A stretch of DNA of 64,000 nt from Pseudomonas frederiksbergensis (GTDB taxonomy: Bacteria > Pseudomonadota > Gammaproteobacteria > Pseudomonadales > Pseudomonadaceae). The notes under the pieces were generated by a model. It was not told the origin of the DNA and did not search any database. It saw only the letters and a list, made by a program, of their open reading frames with translations. The stretch lies in contig NZ_JQGJ02000002.1 in assembly GCF_000802155.2 (NCBI RefSeq), forward strand, positions 310,001-374,000, read 5' to 3'. Numbering within the stretch: position 1 is the first letter of the stretch; every line of letters begins with the position of its first letter. Of the stretch, positions 45,880-53,981 are shown in pieces. A program made the position numbers and the translations under genes.

Positions 45880-46737
45880 TCACTTGATTGCATAGCAGCC
45901 CACGGCGACGATGTACCCGTTCACCCGCTGCAGAAAAGTCCTCTTGTATTCGTTCTGCCCGGTCATAGGGTTGCGCCACAGATAGGCGATCTCCCCTGTT
46001 TCATGGGCGCTCATCTGCTTGAGAATATCCTCGCCAATAGGCTTGCCGTCGGTTGAGCGCAATGACTTGAAGTCGGTGCCGATCAACCGGGGCGAAAAAC
46101 CGTGAGCGACAAACCGCTGGGTTTTCAGGTCCACCACAAAGGCATAAAGATCATCCCGGGTGAGCTGCTTATCGTGCTGATTAATGAGGCTGAAGGTGGT
46201 TTTAGCGTCGTTGGCAACTTGCCCCGAGATTTGGCGCAGCAGTTGTTGTGCCTGTTCCGGGCTCGACCGTGGCATGTAGTAACCCACGGAGATCACCCGA
46301 TCCTGCACACGCTGATAGAACACCCGTTTGCGCTCGACCTTGGCGTGTTGCCAGTTCCACCAGCGGTATTCGGCGCTATGCACAACGCCGTCATCTGGCT
46401 GTGAAATGGCTTGCTGGAATACAGCTTTGAGGTCGTCGTCCAGGAAGCTGACCACCGGTTTGCCGACCAGTGAAACTGAAGGCCCGCCGCTCGCAAGCAT
46501 TACACCGGAGGTATCTACCACGTAGATGTACAGCTCACCATCGACATAGGCCCCCTGCCGGCTGAACTCGGCTAACGCTGTGTCGCCCTTGGCTTTGTAC
46601 TCGGCGACAGCTTTTGCCAGCAAGGCTTTGGCACGCTGGGTGTCGGCACCATAGGCATCCGCTGGGGCTTGCTGAGCAACGCCGACTAGAGAGACAAAAC
46701 ACAGGCAAAGCGCAGCGAATGCTCGATAAAGGCCCAC
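45880..46737 (-). CDS. Periplasmic double Cache domain protein
   Basis: A 285-residue exported protein. The start is GTG at 46737, with AAGGA seven bases upstream, giving a clean signal peptide (GLYRAFAALCLCFVSLVGVA). The mature part has two similar Cache-like modules: GELYIYVVDTSGVMLASGG with VGKPVVSFLDDD, and DDLYAFVVDLKTQRFVAHG with LIGTDFKSLRSTDGKPI. These normally bind small organic ligands in chemoreceptors. There is no membrane anchor or signalling domain, so it is a free periplasmic ligand-binding protein. It is coupled to the MFS gene (3-base gap). Confidence 0.82.
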   Translation of the reverse strand: MGLYRAFAALCLCFVSLVGVAQQAPADAYGADTQRAKALLAKAVAEYKAKGDTALAEFSRQGAYVDGELYIYVVDTSGVMLASGGPSVSLVGKPVVSFLDDDLKAVFQQAISQPDDGVVHSAEYRWWNWQHAKVERKRVFYQRVQDRVISVGYYMPRSSPEQAQQLLRQISGQVANDAKTTFSLINQHDKQLTRDDLYAFVVDLKTQRFVAHGFSPRLIGTDFKSLRSTDGKPIGEDILKQMSAHETGEIAYLWRNPMTGQNEYKRTFLQRVNGYIVAVGCYAIK

Positions 46738-46825
46738 TGTCGTTTCCTTTGGTGATCTTTCTGTTTTCACGATGGACTGAGGCCCCCCTTGGGACTGTGT
46801 GGTGATGCATTCCGTGATGGTTAAT

Positions 46826-47686
46826 TCAGTCACCCAGGCGAAGATCCACCGTCAAATTATCGATGAGTCGCGTTTTACCGATGCGCGCCGCCACCAGGAT
46901 CACAAAATGAGTATCAGTGCTTGTCACAGGATTTAAATTCTGGGCATTCCTGACCTCAAAGTACTCCAGCTGAAAACCGGCGTCGCTTATACGTCGACGA
47001 CATTCCATCAACTGGCCCTCAGCCACCCGACCCTCAACCTGGATAGACGCCGCCATTTGTTGCAGGCATGCATAAAGCACTGGAGCAATGGCACGCTCTC
47101 TATCGGTCAGATAACCGTTGCGGGAAGATAACGCCAACCCATCCGGGGCTCGAATGGTCGGAGCAGCGACAATGTCGACTGTCATATTGAGATCCCTGGC
47201 CATTGAACGAATGACCGCCAACTGCTGATAGTCCTTCTCCCCGAAAACCGCGACGTTCGGCTGAACGATATTCAGCAATTTGACAACGACCGTAGCCATG
47301 CCATCGAAGTGTCCTGGGCGCGCTGCACCGCACAAACCTTCGGAGACGTTCGGCACACTAACAATGGCCTGGTTAAGCATTCCTTCGGGATAGATCTGTT
47401 CGACAGCCGGGACAAATAGCGCATCACAGCCAGCGTCGACCAGTTTCTCTCGATCCGCCTCCGGCGTCCGAGGATAGCCGGCCAGATCCTCACTCGCCCC
47501 GAACTGGAGTGGATTGACGAAGATACTCGCGACCACATAATCAGCCCGCTGCCTGGCCCAATGAACCAGGGCTATATGACCCTCATGTAAATTGCCCATG
47601 GTTGCCACCAGAGCGACTTTCTTGTTTTCACTGCGCGCGCGGGTTACCAACGCGCGAAGTGCACTCACTGTGTCGACCGTCTGCAC
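46826..47686 (-). CDS. panC: Pantothenate synthetase (PanC), probable second copy
   Basis: A 286-residue PanC that joins pantoate and beta-alanine with ATP to make pantothenate, the precursor of coenzyme [15 protein letters not shown] (HxGH-type nucleotidyl-transferase motif), [17 protein letters not shown] and LSSRNGYL are intact. The start is GTG with GAGG eight bases upstream, 2 bases after the glutathione peroxidase stop. A Pseudomonas normally has panC beside panB, which is absent here, so this is probably an extra copy in the catabolic operon, possibly to raise CoA supply. Confidence 0.88.
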   Translation of the reverse strand: MQTVDTVSALRALVTRARSENKKVALVATMGNLHEGHIALVHWARQRADYVVASIFVNPLQFGASEDLAGYPRTPEADREKLVDAGCDALFVPAVEQIYPEGMLNQAIVSVPNVSEGLCGAARPGHFDGMATVVVKLLNIVQPNVAVFGEKDYQQLAVIRSMARDLNMTVDIVAAPTIRAPDGLALSSRNGYLTDRERAIAPVLYACLQQMAASIQVEGRVAEGQLMECRRRISDAGFQLEYFEVRNAQNLNPVTSTDTHFVILVAARIGKTRLIDNLTVDLRLGD

Positions 47687-47688
47687 GC

Positions 47689-48240
47689 CTAAGCCTCTTT
47701 GGCCAACTGTGTATTTATCGCGTCAAGCAACCGAGGGTCATCCGCCGTAACGTCCGGAGCGAAACGCGCAACCACCGCGCCGTGGCGGTCGATCAAAAAT
47801 TTCTCGAAATTCCACAGCACGTCCGTGGTGTTGGCCGACTCGATGCCATATCCCTTCAACCGCTCACGGAACGGACCGTCACCGATGGCTTCAGGTTGCG
47901 AGCCAGTCAGTTGAGTGTAGAGAGGGTGCTGATCCGCGCCGACCACCGAGATTTTCGAGAACAACGGAAAGTGGACGTCATAGTTGACCGAACAGAACTC
48001 GACGATTTCCGCGTCGCTCCCCGGCTCCTGTTCTCTGAAGTTATTGGCCGGGAAACCCAACACCTCAAACCCCTGGTCTTTTTTACTTTGGTACAGCTTT
48101 TCAAACCCCTCGTATTGCGGGGTCAGGCCGCATTTTGAAGCGACGTTGACCACCAGCAGAACTTTTCCCTGATAGTCGCCCAGGCGGCTGGCACTGCCAT
48201 CGTTTTTTTTCAAAGGAATGTCATAAAGGGAGTTATTCAT
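47689..48240 (-). CDS. Glutathione/thiol peroxidase
   Basis: A 183-residue GPx-family thiol peroxidase with Cys37 in [12 protein letters not shown] as peroxidatic residue and Trp in LWNFEKFL. In place of the common GFPCNQF the sequence has GFPANNF, so the second Cys is absent and the catalytic Gln is Asn. It reduces hydrogen peroxide or lipid hydroperoxides in the cytoplasm. AGGAGG lies seven bases before ATG. It lies between an acyl-CoA dehydrogenase (24 bases) and panC (2 bases), so is part of the operon and may protect against peroxide made by flavin or P450 steps. Confidence 0.88.
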   Translation of the reverse strand: MNNSLYDIPLKKNDGSASRLGDYQGKVLLVVNVASKCGLTPQYEGFEKLYQSKKDQGFEVLGFPANNFREQEPGSDAEIVEFCSVNYDVHFPLFSKISVVGADQHPLYTQLTGSQPEAIGDGPFRERLKGYGIESANTTDVLWNFEKFLIDRHGAVVARFAPDVTADDPRLLDAINTQLAKEA

Positions 48241-48264
48241 CTGATTGCCTCCTGCGGCAGTACT

Positions 48265-49389
48265 TCAAAGGGTACGGCCGATAATTTCTTTCATGATTTC
48301 CGAGGTGCCGCCGTAGATCCGAGCAACGCGAGCATCTACCCAGGCACGGCTGATCTTGTATTCGCTCATGAAGCCATAACCACCGTGCAATTGCAGGAAC
48401 TCGTCGAGCAGCTTGCCCTGCATTTCCGACCCCAGTAGCTTGGCCATCGCGGCGATTTCAGGCGTCAACTCACCGCGCATCACCTTGGTCAGGCAGTCGT
48501 CAACGAACACCCGCAACATGGTGGCCTGGGCCTTGGCTTCAGCGAGTTTGAAACGGGTGTTCTGGAAGTCGAGCACCGGTTTGCCGAAGACCTTGCGCTC
48601 ACGGGTATAACCAATGGTTTCCTCCAGCAGCGTGTCGATCGATTGCGCGGCACGGATCGCGATAATCAGGCGCTCCCAGGCCAGTTGATGGGTCAGGTAT
48701 TTGAACCCCATGCCCTCCTCGCCCAAACGATTGCCGACAGGCACCCGGACTTCATCAAAAAACAGTTCGGCGGTGTCTTGCCCTTTCAGGCCGATCTTTT
48801 CCAGCAGGCGTCCCTTGGCGAAGCCGGCACGGTCTTCTTCGACGCAGATCAAGGTCAACTCTTTGGCCGCGGGGTCAATCTTGGTGGCAGTGACCACCAG
48901 GCCAGCATTCCCACCGTTGGTGATAAAGGTCTTCTGGCCACTGACAATGTAGTCGTCACCGTCGCGCCGCGCCGAGGTGCGCATGGCCCTCAGGTCACTG
49001 CCGATCCCCGGTTCGCTCATGGCGATCACGCCAATCAATTCACCACTGACCATACGCGGCAGCCATTGCTGCTTCTGCTCTTCGCTGCCGTAGGCCACGA
49101 TGTAAGGCGTTACGATTTCCGAGTGGGTGGTGAAACCCACGGCAGTGGCGTTGGCTCGCGCCAGCTCTTCGATCATCACCGCCGAATGACCGAAGTCACC
49201 TCCGGGGCCGCCATATTCTTCTGGCACCGTGGAGCACAGCAATCCGTTCTCGCCGGCCTTGAGCCAAACCTCCTTGGGAACGATGCCGTTCTTTTCCCAC
49301 TCATGCAGGTAAGGCACGATTTCGCGGTCGACGAAGCGGCGGGCCTGATCACGGAACATGTTGTGGTCTTCTCGAAATACGCCACGCAT
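48265..49389 (-). CDS. Acyl-CoA dehydrogenase
   Basis: A 374-residue flavoenzyme of the acyl-CoA dehydrogenase family, forming the 2,3-double bond in an acyl-CoA. EEYGGPGGD, IAMSEPGIGSDL, and FITNGGNAGLVV are flavin and substrate loops; the C-terminal QLHGGYGFMSEY and ARIYGGTSEIMKEIIGR are conserved. The C-terminal motif reads YGGTSEI rather than YEGTSEI, as in long/branched-chain types where the base lies elsewhere. GGAG is eight bases before ATG. It lies 42 bases after the enoyl-CoA hydratase gene in the operon. Confidence 0.9.
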   Translation of the reverse strand: MRGVFREDHNMFRDQARRFVDREIVPYLHEWEKNGIVPKEVWLKAGENGLLCSTVPEEYGGPGGDFGHSAVMIEELARANATAVGFTTHSEIVTPYIVAYGSEEQKQQWLPRMVSGELIGVIAMSEPGIGSDLRAMRTSARRDGDDYIVSGQKTFITNGGNAGLVVTATKIDPAAKELTLICVEEDRAGFAKGRLLEKIGLKGQDTAELFFDEVRVPVGNRLGEEGMGFKYLTHQLAWERLIIAIRAAQSIDTLLEETIGYTRERKVFGKPVLDFQNTRFKLAEAKAQATMLRVFVDDCLTKVMRGELTPEIAAMAKLLGSEMQGKLLDEFLQLHGGYGFMSEYKISRAWVDARVARIYGGTSEIMKEIIGRTL

Positions 49390-49431
49390 TTTGCTTACTC
49401 CAGCTCGATTCTTGTTGTGGGCAATGGGTGA

Positions 49432-50232
49432 TCAGCGGTCCTGATAATCGGGATCGCGCTTGTCGACAAAAGCCGCCACCGCCTCTTGATGGTCTTCGGT
49501 GTGATGCGCCAGCGCCTGATACGCCGCGGACAATTCCAGCAGCGAATCCAGGCGCATATGTTGGCCTTCACGTAGCAGGCGCTTGCACAGGCGCAACGCA
49601 TGCCCCGGATTACTGGCGATTCGTCGCGCCAGCGCCTGAGCTTCCGTCTGGAGCGTTTCGTGCGTGCAGACTTGCTCCACCAGGCCCCATTCCAGCGCCT
49701 TTGCGGCATCGATGGCATCGCCGCTAAACGCCATGAGACTGGCTTTGGGAATGCCGATGATGCGCGGCAACAGCCAGGCACCGCCGTCCCCGGGAACAAT
49801 GCCCAGGCGCACGAAACTCTCGGCGAAGATCGCCTTGGGCGCCGCCAGGCGGATGTCGCACATGCACGCCAGATCGAGACCCGCGCCAATCGCCGGGCCG
49901 TTTACCGCCGCGATGACTGGAATATCCAGCTCGTAAATCGCCAGGGGAATGCGTTGAATGCCATCGCGGTAGGTATTGCGCAACTCATAGGGCGAACCGG
50001 CGAAGATACCGCCACGCTCGTGCATATCCTTGACGTTACCGCCGGCACAGAACGCGCTGCCATTGCCCGTGAGCACCATCACCCGCGCCGACTTGTCGCG
50101 CCGCAGTTCCGCACACAGGTCGACAAACTCCTGAATCTGCTCGGGCGTCGTCAGCGCATTGCGGGTATCGGGATGGTTCATGCGCACAGTGACGATGCCG
50201 TCCTCGCGCTCGATCTGAAGAAAGTTGCTCAT
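49432..50232 (-). CDS. Enoyl-CoA hydratase/isomerase
   Basis: A 266-residue crotonase-fold enzyme that hydrates the enoyl-CoA made by the dehydrogenases. VLTGNGSAFCAGGNVKDM and NGPAIGAGLDLACMCDIRLA form the oxyanion hole. A glutamate in FAESFVRLGIVPGDGG is in the place of the catalytic Glu; the second Glu position is Asp (PGDGG), which points to a variant with altered hydratase or isomerase balance. Its start overlaps the stop of the acyl-CoA dehydrogenase gene upstream by four bases. Confidence 0.9.
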   Translation of the reverse strand: MSNFLQIEREDGIVTVRMNHPDTRNALTTPEQIQEFVDLCAELRRDKSARVMVLTGNGSAFCAGGNVKDMHERGGIFAGSPYELRNTYRDGIQRIPLAIYELDIPVIAAVNGPAIGAGLDLACMCDIRLAAPKAIFAESFVRLGIVPGDGGAWLLPRIIGIPKASLMAFSGDAIDAAKALEWGLVEQVCTHETLQTEAQALARRIASNPGHALRLCKRLLREGQHMRLDSLLELSAAYQALAHHTEDHQEAVAAFVDKRDPDYQDR

Positions 50233-51302
50233 GCCGGGTTACTCGCAGGACAGATTAAGGATTGCTGGCCGTGGCTGGTCAGCAACGGCCAGTATCCATC
50301 GCTGCCTCCCTGGCATATTTGAGCGCCGAAACGTTGACTCCAAACGCTGGCCGATCCGAATTCGCTGCGCCACGCCCACAACCGCCGCGTGAGCAAATGC
50401 AGGGGGTACTCCTCGGTAAACCCGATAGCCCCATGCACGGAATGCGCAATGCCGGCGCCAACACTGGCCGCTTCTGCCGTGCTGATTTTCGCGGCAGCAA
50501 TGGTCAGCGCGGCCAGGCCCCAACGGGACTCTGCAAAGGCGGCCTCGGCGGCAATGCCGGCGGCAGCAGCCTGTTCGGCGAATACCGCCAATTGCTGTTG
50601 AATGGCCTGGAACGAACCAATGGCCTTCCCGAATTGTTTGCGTTCGCCGGCGTAGTTGGCGGTCATGTCCAATAGCGCGTGCAAAGCCCCGGCGGTCTGC
50701 GCCGCACGCAGCATCGCACCGCCCAGTTCCAGGACATCGGCGTCGAGCCCGGCGGGTAGCGGCGCTTGCGCCAGTACCTGGGCACTGGTGAACCCCAGGT
50801 CATCCCGTGGCTCGCCCGCCACATTCAAGCTCGGCGTGAGTTCGCTGGCAGCACTGCGCTCAAGCAACACCACATGTGGGACACCGGTTACGCTATTGGC
50901 AATCGCTACCAGCGCTTCGACATTGCGCCCCCAAGGGACCGAATAGGCAGCGCCATGAACGCGCTCGCCATCGAGCACCAGATCAGCGCTGGCCGCCATG
51001 CTCAGGGCGCCTGCCCTGCCCTCCAGGCCGGCCTTGCTCAGTAGCCAGTTGGCGAGCAGGGCCTCACCCAATGGCGCGGGCACCGAAAAGCGCCCGGCGG
51101 CACGGACCAGCACATACATATCGGCCCAACTGGCTTCAGCACCTCCCAGCGCTTCGGTGACACCCGCCTGGGTAAAGCCCGACTCGTCCAGCGCGGCCCA
51201 TAATTCGGCCGGCCATTCGCCGCCTTCACAACCCATCACATAAGCCGGCGTCGCCACATCGGCAAACAGGCGTTCAATCGTCGTTTCAAATATCTCGCGC
51301 AT
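50229..51302 (-). CDS. Acyl-CoA dehydrogenase, short partner subunit
   Basis: A 357-residue acyl-CoA dehydrogenase homologue, diverged and short. The C-terminal half keeps the family helix ERKQFGKAIGSFQAIQQQLA and HSVHGAIGFTEEYPLHLLTRR, while the N-terminal flavin and substrate loops are degenerate (no SEPGAGSD-like motif). This pattern is that of the partner subunits in heterotetrameric dehydrogenases such as the steroid side-chain enzymes ChsE/FadE of mycobacteria. Its ATG overlaps the TAA of the next acyl-CoA dehydrogenase gene upstream by one base, so the two are made together. Confidence 0.87.
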   Translation of the reverse strand: MREIFETTIERLFADVATPAYVMGCEGGEWPAELWAALDESGFTQAGVTEALGGAEASWADMYVLVRAAGRFSVPAPLGEALLANWLLSKAGLEGRAGALSMAASADLVLDGERVHGAAYSVPWGRNVEALVAIANSVTGVPHVVLLERSAASELTPSLNVAGEPRDDLGFTSAQVLAQAPLPAGLDADVLELGGAMLRAAQTAGALHALLDMTANYAGERKQFGKAIGSFQAIQQQLAVFAEQAAAAGIAAEAAFAESRWGLAALTIAAAKISTAEAASVGAGIAHSVHGAIGFTEEYPLHLLTRRLWAWRSEFGSASVWSQRFGAQICQGGSDGYWPLLTSHGQQSLICPASNPA

Positions 51303-52450
51303 TATCGCAACCCCAACCCGCGGGCAATGATGCCGCGTAGAATTTCGCGCGTGCCCCCGCGCAGTGAGAATGAGGGCGCCATCTGAGTCAGGTAGGCCAG
51401 CACCCGTGCATGTTCGCTGCCGCCGTCTTGCCGTGGTTCGGTTTCCAGTAACAGCTGGGCAACCTCGGGAATTTCCTGCTCAAAGGCATTGCCCAAGTCC
51501 TTCACGCAGGAAGCCGCCCAGGCCGGATGCTCACCCGCTGCCAGCTGTGCCGTGACCGACAACGACATATTGCGCAGTGTCAGCAACTTGGCCGAAAGCC
51601 GCCCGATCTCCCGCGCCTGTAGCGCATTGGGTGTCTTGCCCACCGCGTCAATCAGCGTTTTCAACAAGGCCATGCAACTGAGGAACCGCTCAGGGCCGCT
51701 GCGCTCGAAGGCCAGTTCAGCGGTGACCTGGTCCCACCCTTTGCCTTCAGTGCCGATCAAGGCGTCGGCGGGCAGCCGCACATTGTCGAAAAACACTTCG
51801 TTGAAGTGCTCGCCACCGGCCAGGTCGCGAATCGGTCGGATGGTGATGCCGGGCAGGCTCAGATCGACGATGAATTGCGACATGCCCTCATGCCTGGCGG
51901 CCTGTTTCTCACCGGTACGCACCAGGGCAATCATGTAGTGCGAATGGTGGGCGTTGGTGGTCCAGACCTTCTGACCATTGACCAGCCAATCATCACCCTC
52001 ACGCACCGCAGTGCTTTTGATCGACGCCAGGTCCGAGCCGGAATTGGGCTCGCTCATGCCAATGCAGAAGTAGCTTTCACCCCGGCAAATGGCCGGCAGG
52101 TAATGCTGTTTTTGCTGCTCGGTGCCGAAACGATTGATCAGCGGCCCGCTTTGCCGGTCGGCGATCCAATGAGCTGATACCGGCGCACCGGCAGCCAGCA
52201 ACTCTTCGATAATCACATAGCGGGCAAACGGGCTCGCCTGTGCACCGCCGTAGGCGTTGGGCAAGGCCATGCCGACCCAGCCCCTGGCGCCGAGTTTCTT
52301 GCTGAACTCGGCGTCGAACCCCATCCAGGACCGCGCACTCAGGGTGGGAGGATAATCGGCCAGCGTATCGTGAATGAACGCTCGCACCTCTGGGCGAAGC
52401 GCTTCCGCCTCGGGAGGAATACTGCTGTAGGAAAATTGACTGATGGCCAT
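51302..52450 (-). CDS. Acyl-CoA dehydrogenase, catalytic partner subunit
   Basis: A 382-residue acyl-CoA dehydrogenase with the full flavin and substrate loops: GMSEPNSGSDLASIKST and VNGQKVWTTNAHHS. The C-terminal motif GGTREILRGIIARGLGLR keeps flavin contacts. The start at 52450 gives a typical length; the longer frame has 27 extra residues without similarity. It directly precedes the short partner subunit gene with a 1-base stop/start overlap (TAATG), so the two probably form an alpha2-beta2 enzyme. Such pairs usually act on bulky CoA esters such as steroid or bile acid side chains. Confidence 0.9.
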   Translation of the reverse strand: MAISQFSYSSIPPEAEALRPEVRAFIHDTLADYPPTLSARSWMGFDAEFSKKLGARGWVGMALPNAYGGAQASPFARYVIIEELLAAGAPVSAHWIADRQSGPLINRFGTEQQKQHYLPAICRGESYFCIGMSEPNSGSDLASIKSTAVREGDDWLVNGQKVWTTNAHHSHYMIALVRTGEKQAARHEGMSQFIVDLSLPGITIRPIRDLAGGEHFNEVFFDNVRLPADALIGTEGKGWDQVTAELAFERSGPERFLSCMALLKTLIDAVGKTPNALQAREIGRLSAKLLTLRNMSLSVTAQLAAGEHPAWAASCVKDLGNAFEQEIPEVAQLLLETEPRQDGGSEHARVLAYLTQMAPSFSLRGGTREILRGIIARGLGLR

Positions 52451-52481
52451 ATGCGCTCTCTCACGCTCAACACAGGCGCAA

Positions 52482-52555
52482 TCGCTTCGAACGAAGCGAC
52501 CACAGAACGGCAACCGCTCCACAGCCGCCATTGGCCGGCGACTGTGGGAGCAGCG
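52482..52555. repeat. Two hairpins between amidohydrolase and dehydrogenase genes
   Basis: TCGCTTCG-AA-CGAAGCGA (52482-52499) and a longer stem of CTCCACAG with CTGTGGGAG (52517-52550), the latter like a decayed Pseudomonas REP unit. They fill the 110-base gap between these two genes and may adjust downstream expression. Confidence 0.5.
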
Positions 52556-52560
52556 ACAAC

Positions 52561-53868
52561 TTACAACGCGGTTTGCGCGTCAGCCTGGGCGAACATCGCA
52601 TTGATGTCGCCGGAGGTGACCGGCTTGTTGTCATGGCGACCATGATCGGCGCCGCCCAGGCCCAGGGCAGGCTCGATGCTGACGTGCGTGGCCTGAGCCC
52701 GCAGCGCGCCGACCGTGCAGTTTTCCCGGCCATGGATGGAGAACGGATCGAAGGAAAACTCACGCATGGCATTCAAGTGAGTGACCTTGTCGATCATCTC
52801 CTTGGGCAGGTGCTGCAACCCTTCCCAGGCGGTTTCCGGCGAGTTTGGCCAGGTGCAGTCGGAGTGCGGGTAATCGCTTTCCCAGGTGACCATCTCGGCG
52901 TTCAAGTAATCGAGGTTCTTCAGGCCGAAATTATCTTCGATGAAGCACGTGATGAAGTGCTTGTTGAAAATGTCGCTGGGCATTTTTCCGTCGAAGTTGG
53001 AATTGGTCCAGGCGTTGTGATGACGGTGGGTGAAGTCAGCCCGCTCCAGCAGGTAAGGAATCCAGCCGATGCCGCCTTCGGAAAGCGCCATGCGCAGGTC
53101 CGGGAATTTTTTCCACATGGGCGCCCAGATCCAGTCGGCGGCGGAGTTGGCGATGGAAATCGGCATGGAGGTAATCCAGGCATCGATGGGGGACAAATCC
53201 GATGCGTGGTTGGCTTTTACGCCGGTACCGATGTGACAGCAGATCACCACCTTGTTATCGCTGCAGGCCTTCCACAACGGGTCCCAGTAATCGCTGTGAA
53301 TCGACGGGTAACCGTGAATGGCCGGGTTATCCGACAGCGATAGCGCGTGCACCCCCTGTTTGGCCAGGCGCTCAACCTCGGCGGCAGCGGCCTTCATGTC
53401 CCACCACGGCACGATCATCAGCGGGATGAAACGACCTGGCGCTGCATTGCACCAGTCATGCAAATGCCAGTCGTTGTAAGCCTGGATGGCCGCCATCGAC
53501 ACGTCACGGTCAGCGTGCACCTGGAAACGTTGCCCGGCAAAACCCGGGAAGGTAGGAAAGCACAATGAACCGAGCACGCCGTTGGCGTTCATATCGTCGA
53601 CGCGGTCCTTGATACTCCAGGTGCCACGACGCATCTGCTCGTAGCCCAGCGGCTCCATGCCGTATTCCTCTTTGGGTCGGCCGACCACGGAGTTGAGGCC
53701 CATGTAGCCAGTGGCCTGCTCCTCGAACACCCAAACATCGCGATCGCCTTTCTTGATCACATGCGGCTCGCGCCCCTTGAAACGGGCAGGCATGTGACGA
53801 GCAAAGGCATTTGGCGGCTCGATCGCGTGGTCATCGACACTGACGAGAATCAGATCTTCAACTTTCAT
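52561..53868 (-). CDS. TIM-barrel metal-dependent amidohydrolase (amidohydrolase 2 family)
   Basis: A 435-residue member of the ACMSD/amidohydrolase-2 group. VSVDDHAIEPPNAF at the N-terminus replaces the usual metal-binding H-x-H, VICCHIGTG near 230 supplies a later metal histidine, and TWESDYPHSDC near 360 carries the conserved Asp. Members decarboxylate or hydrolyse ring-derived or 1,3-diketone products. GGGG lies before ATG 53868. It starts after an AT-rich palindrome and precedes the acyl-CoA dehydrogenase pair. The exact reaction is unknown. Confidence 0.87.
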   Translation of the reverse strand: MKVEDLILVSVDDHAIEPPNAFARHMPARFKGREPHVIKKGDRDVWVFEEQATGYMGLNSVVGRPKEEYGMEPLGYEQMRRGTWSIKDRVDDMNANGVLGSLCFPTFPGFAGQRFQVHADRDVSMAAIQAYNDWHLHDWCNAAPGRFIPLMIVPWWDMKAAAAEVERLAKQGVHALSLSDNPAIHGYPSIHSDYWDPLWKACSDNKVVICCHIGTGVKANHASDLSPIDAWITSMPISIANSAADWIWAPMWKKFPDLRMALSEGGIGWIPYLLERADFTHRHHNAWTNSNFDGKMPSDIFNKHFITCFIEDNFGLKNLDYLNAEMVTWESDYPHSDCTWPNSPETAWEGLQHLPKEMIDKVTHLNAMREFSFDPFSIHGRENCTVGALRAQATHVSIEPALGLGGADHGRHDNKPVTSGDINAMFAQADAQTAL

Positions 53869-53923
53869 TGTTTTCCCCTTCGCATTCGGGCTTGTTGTTG
53901 TGCCTGAATCATAGTGCACATCT

Positions 53924-53967
53924 TGATTTAATTAAACACATTTTTTATTTGTGTTCATATTAAATCA
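53924..53967. promoter_or_regulatory. AT-rich imperfect palindrome upstream of amidohydrolase gene
   Basis: TGATTTAAT and AACACA on the left match ATTAAATCA and TGTGTT on the right, a 44-base imperfect inverted repeat, 56 bases upstream of the start at 53868. The right half contains the TGTTCA core shared with other spacers of this cluster. Confidence 0.5.
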
Positions 53968-53981
53968 GACCCAAGCGCCCA

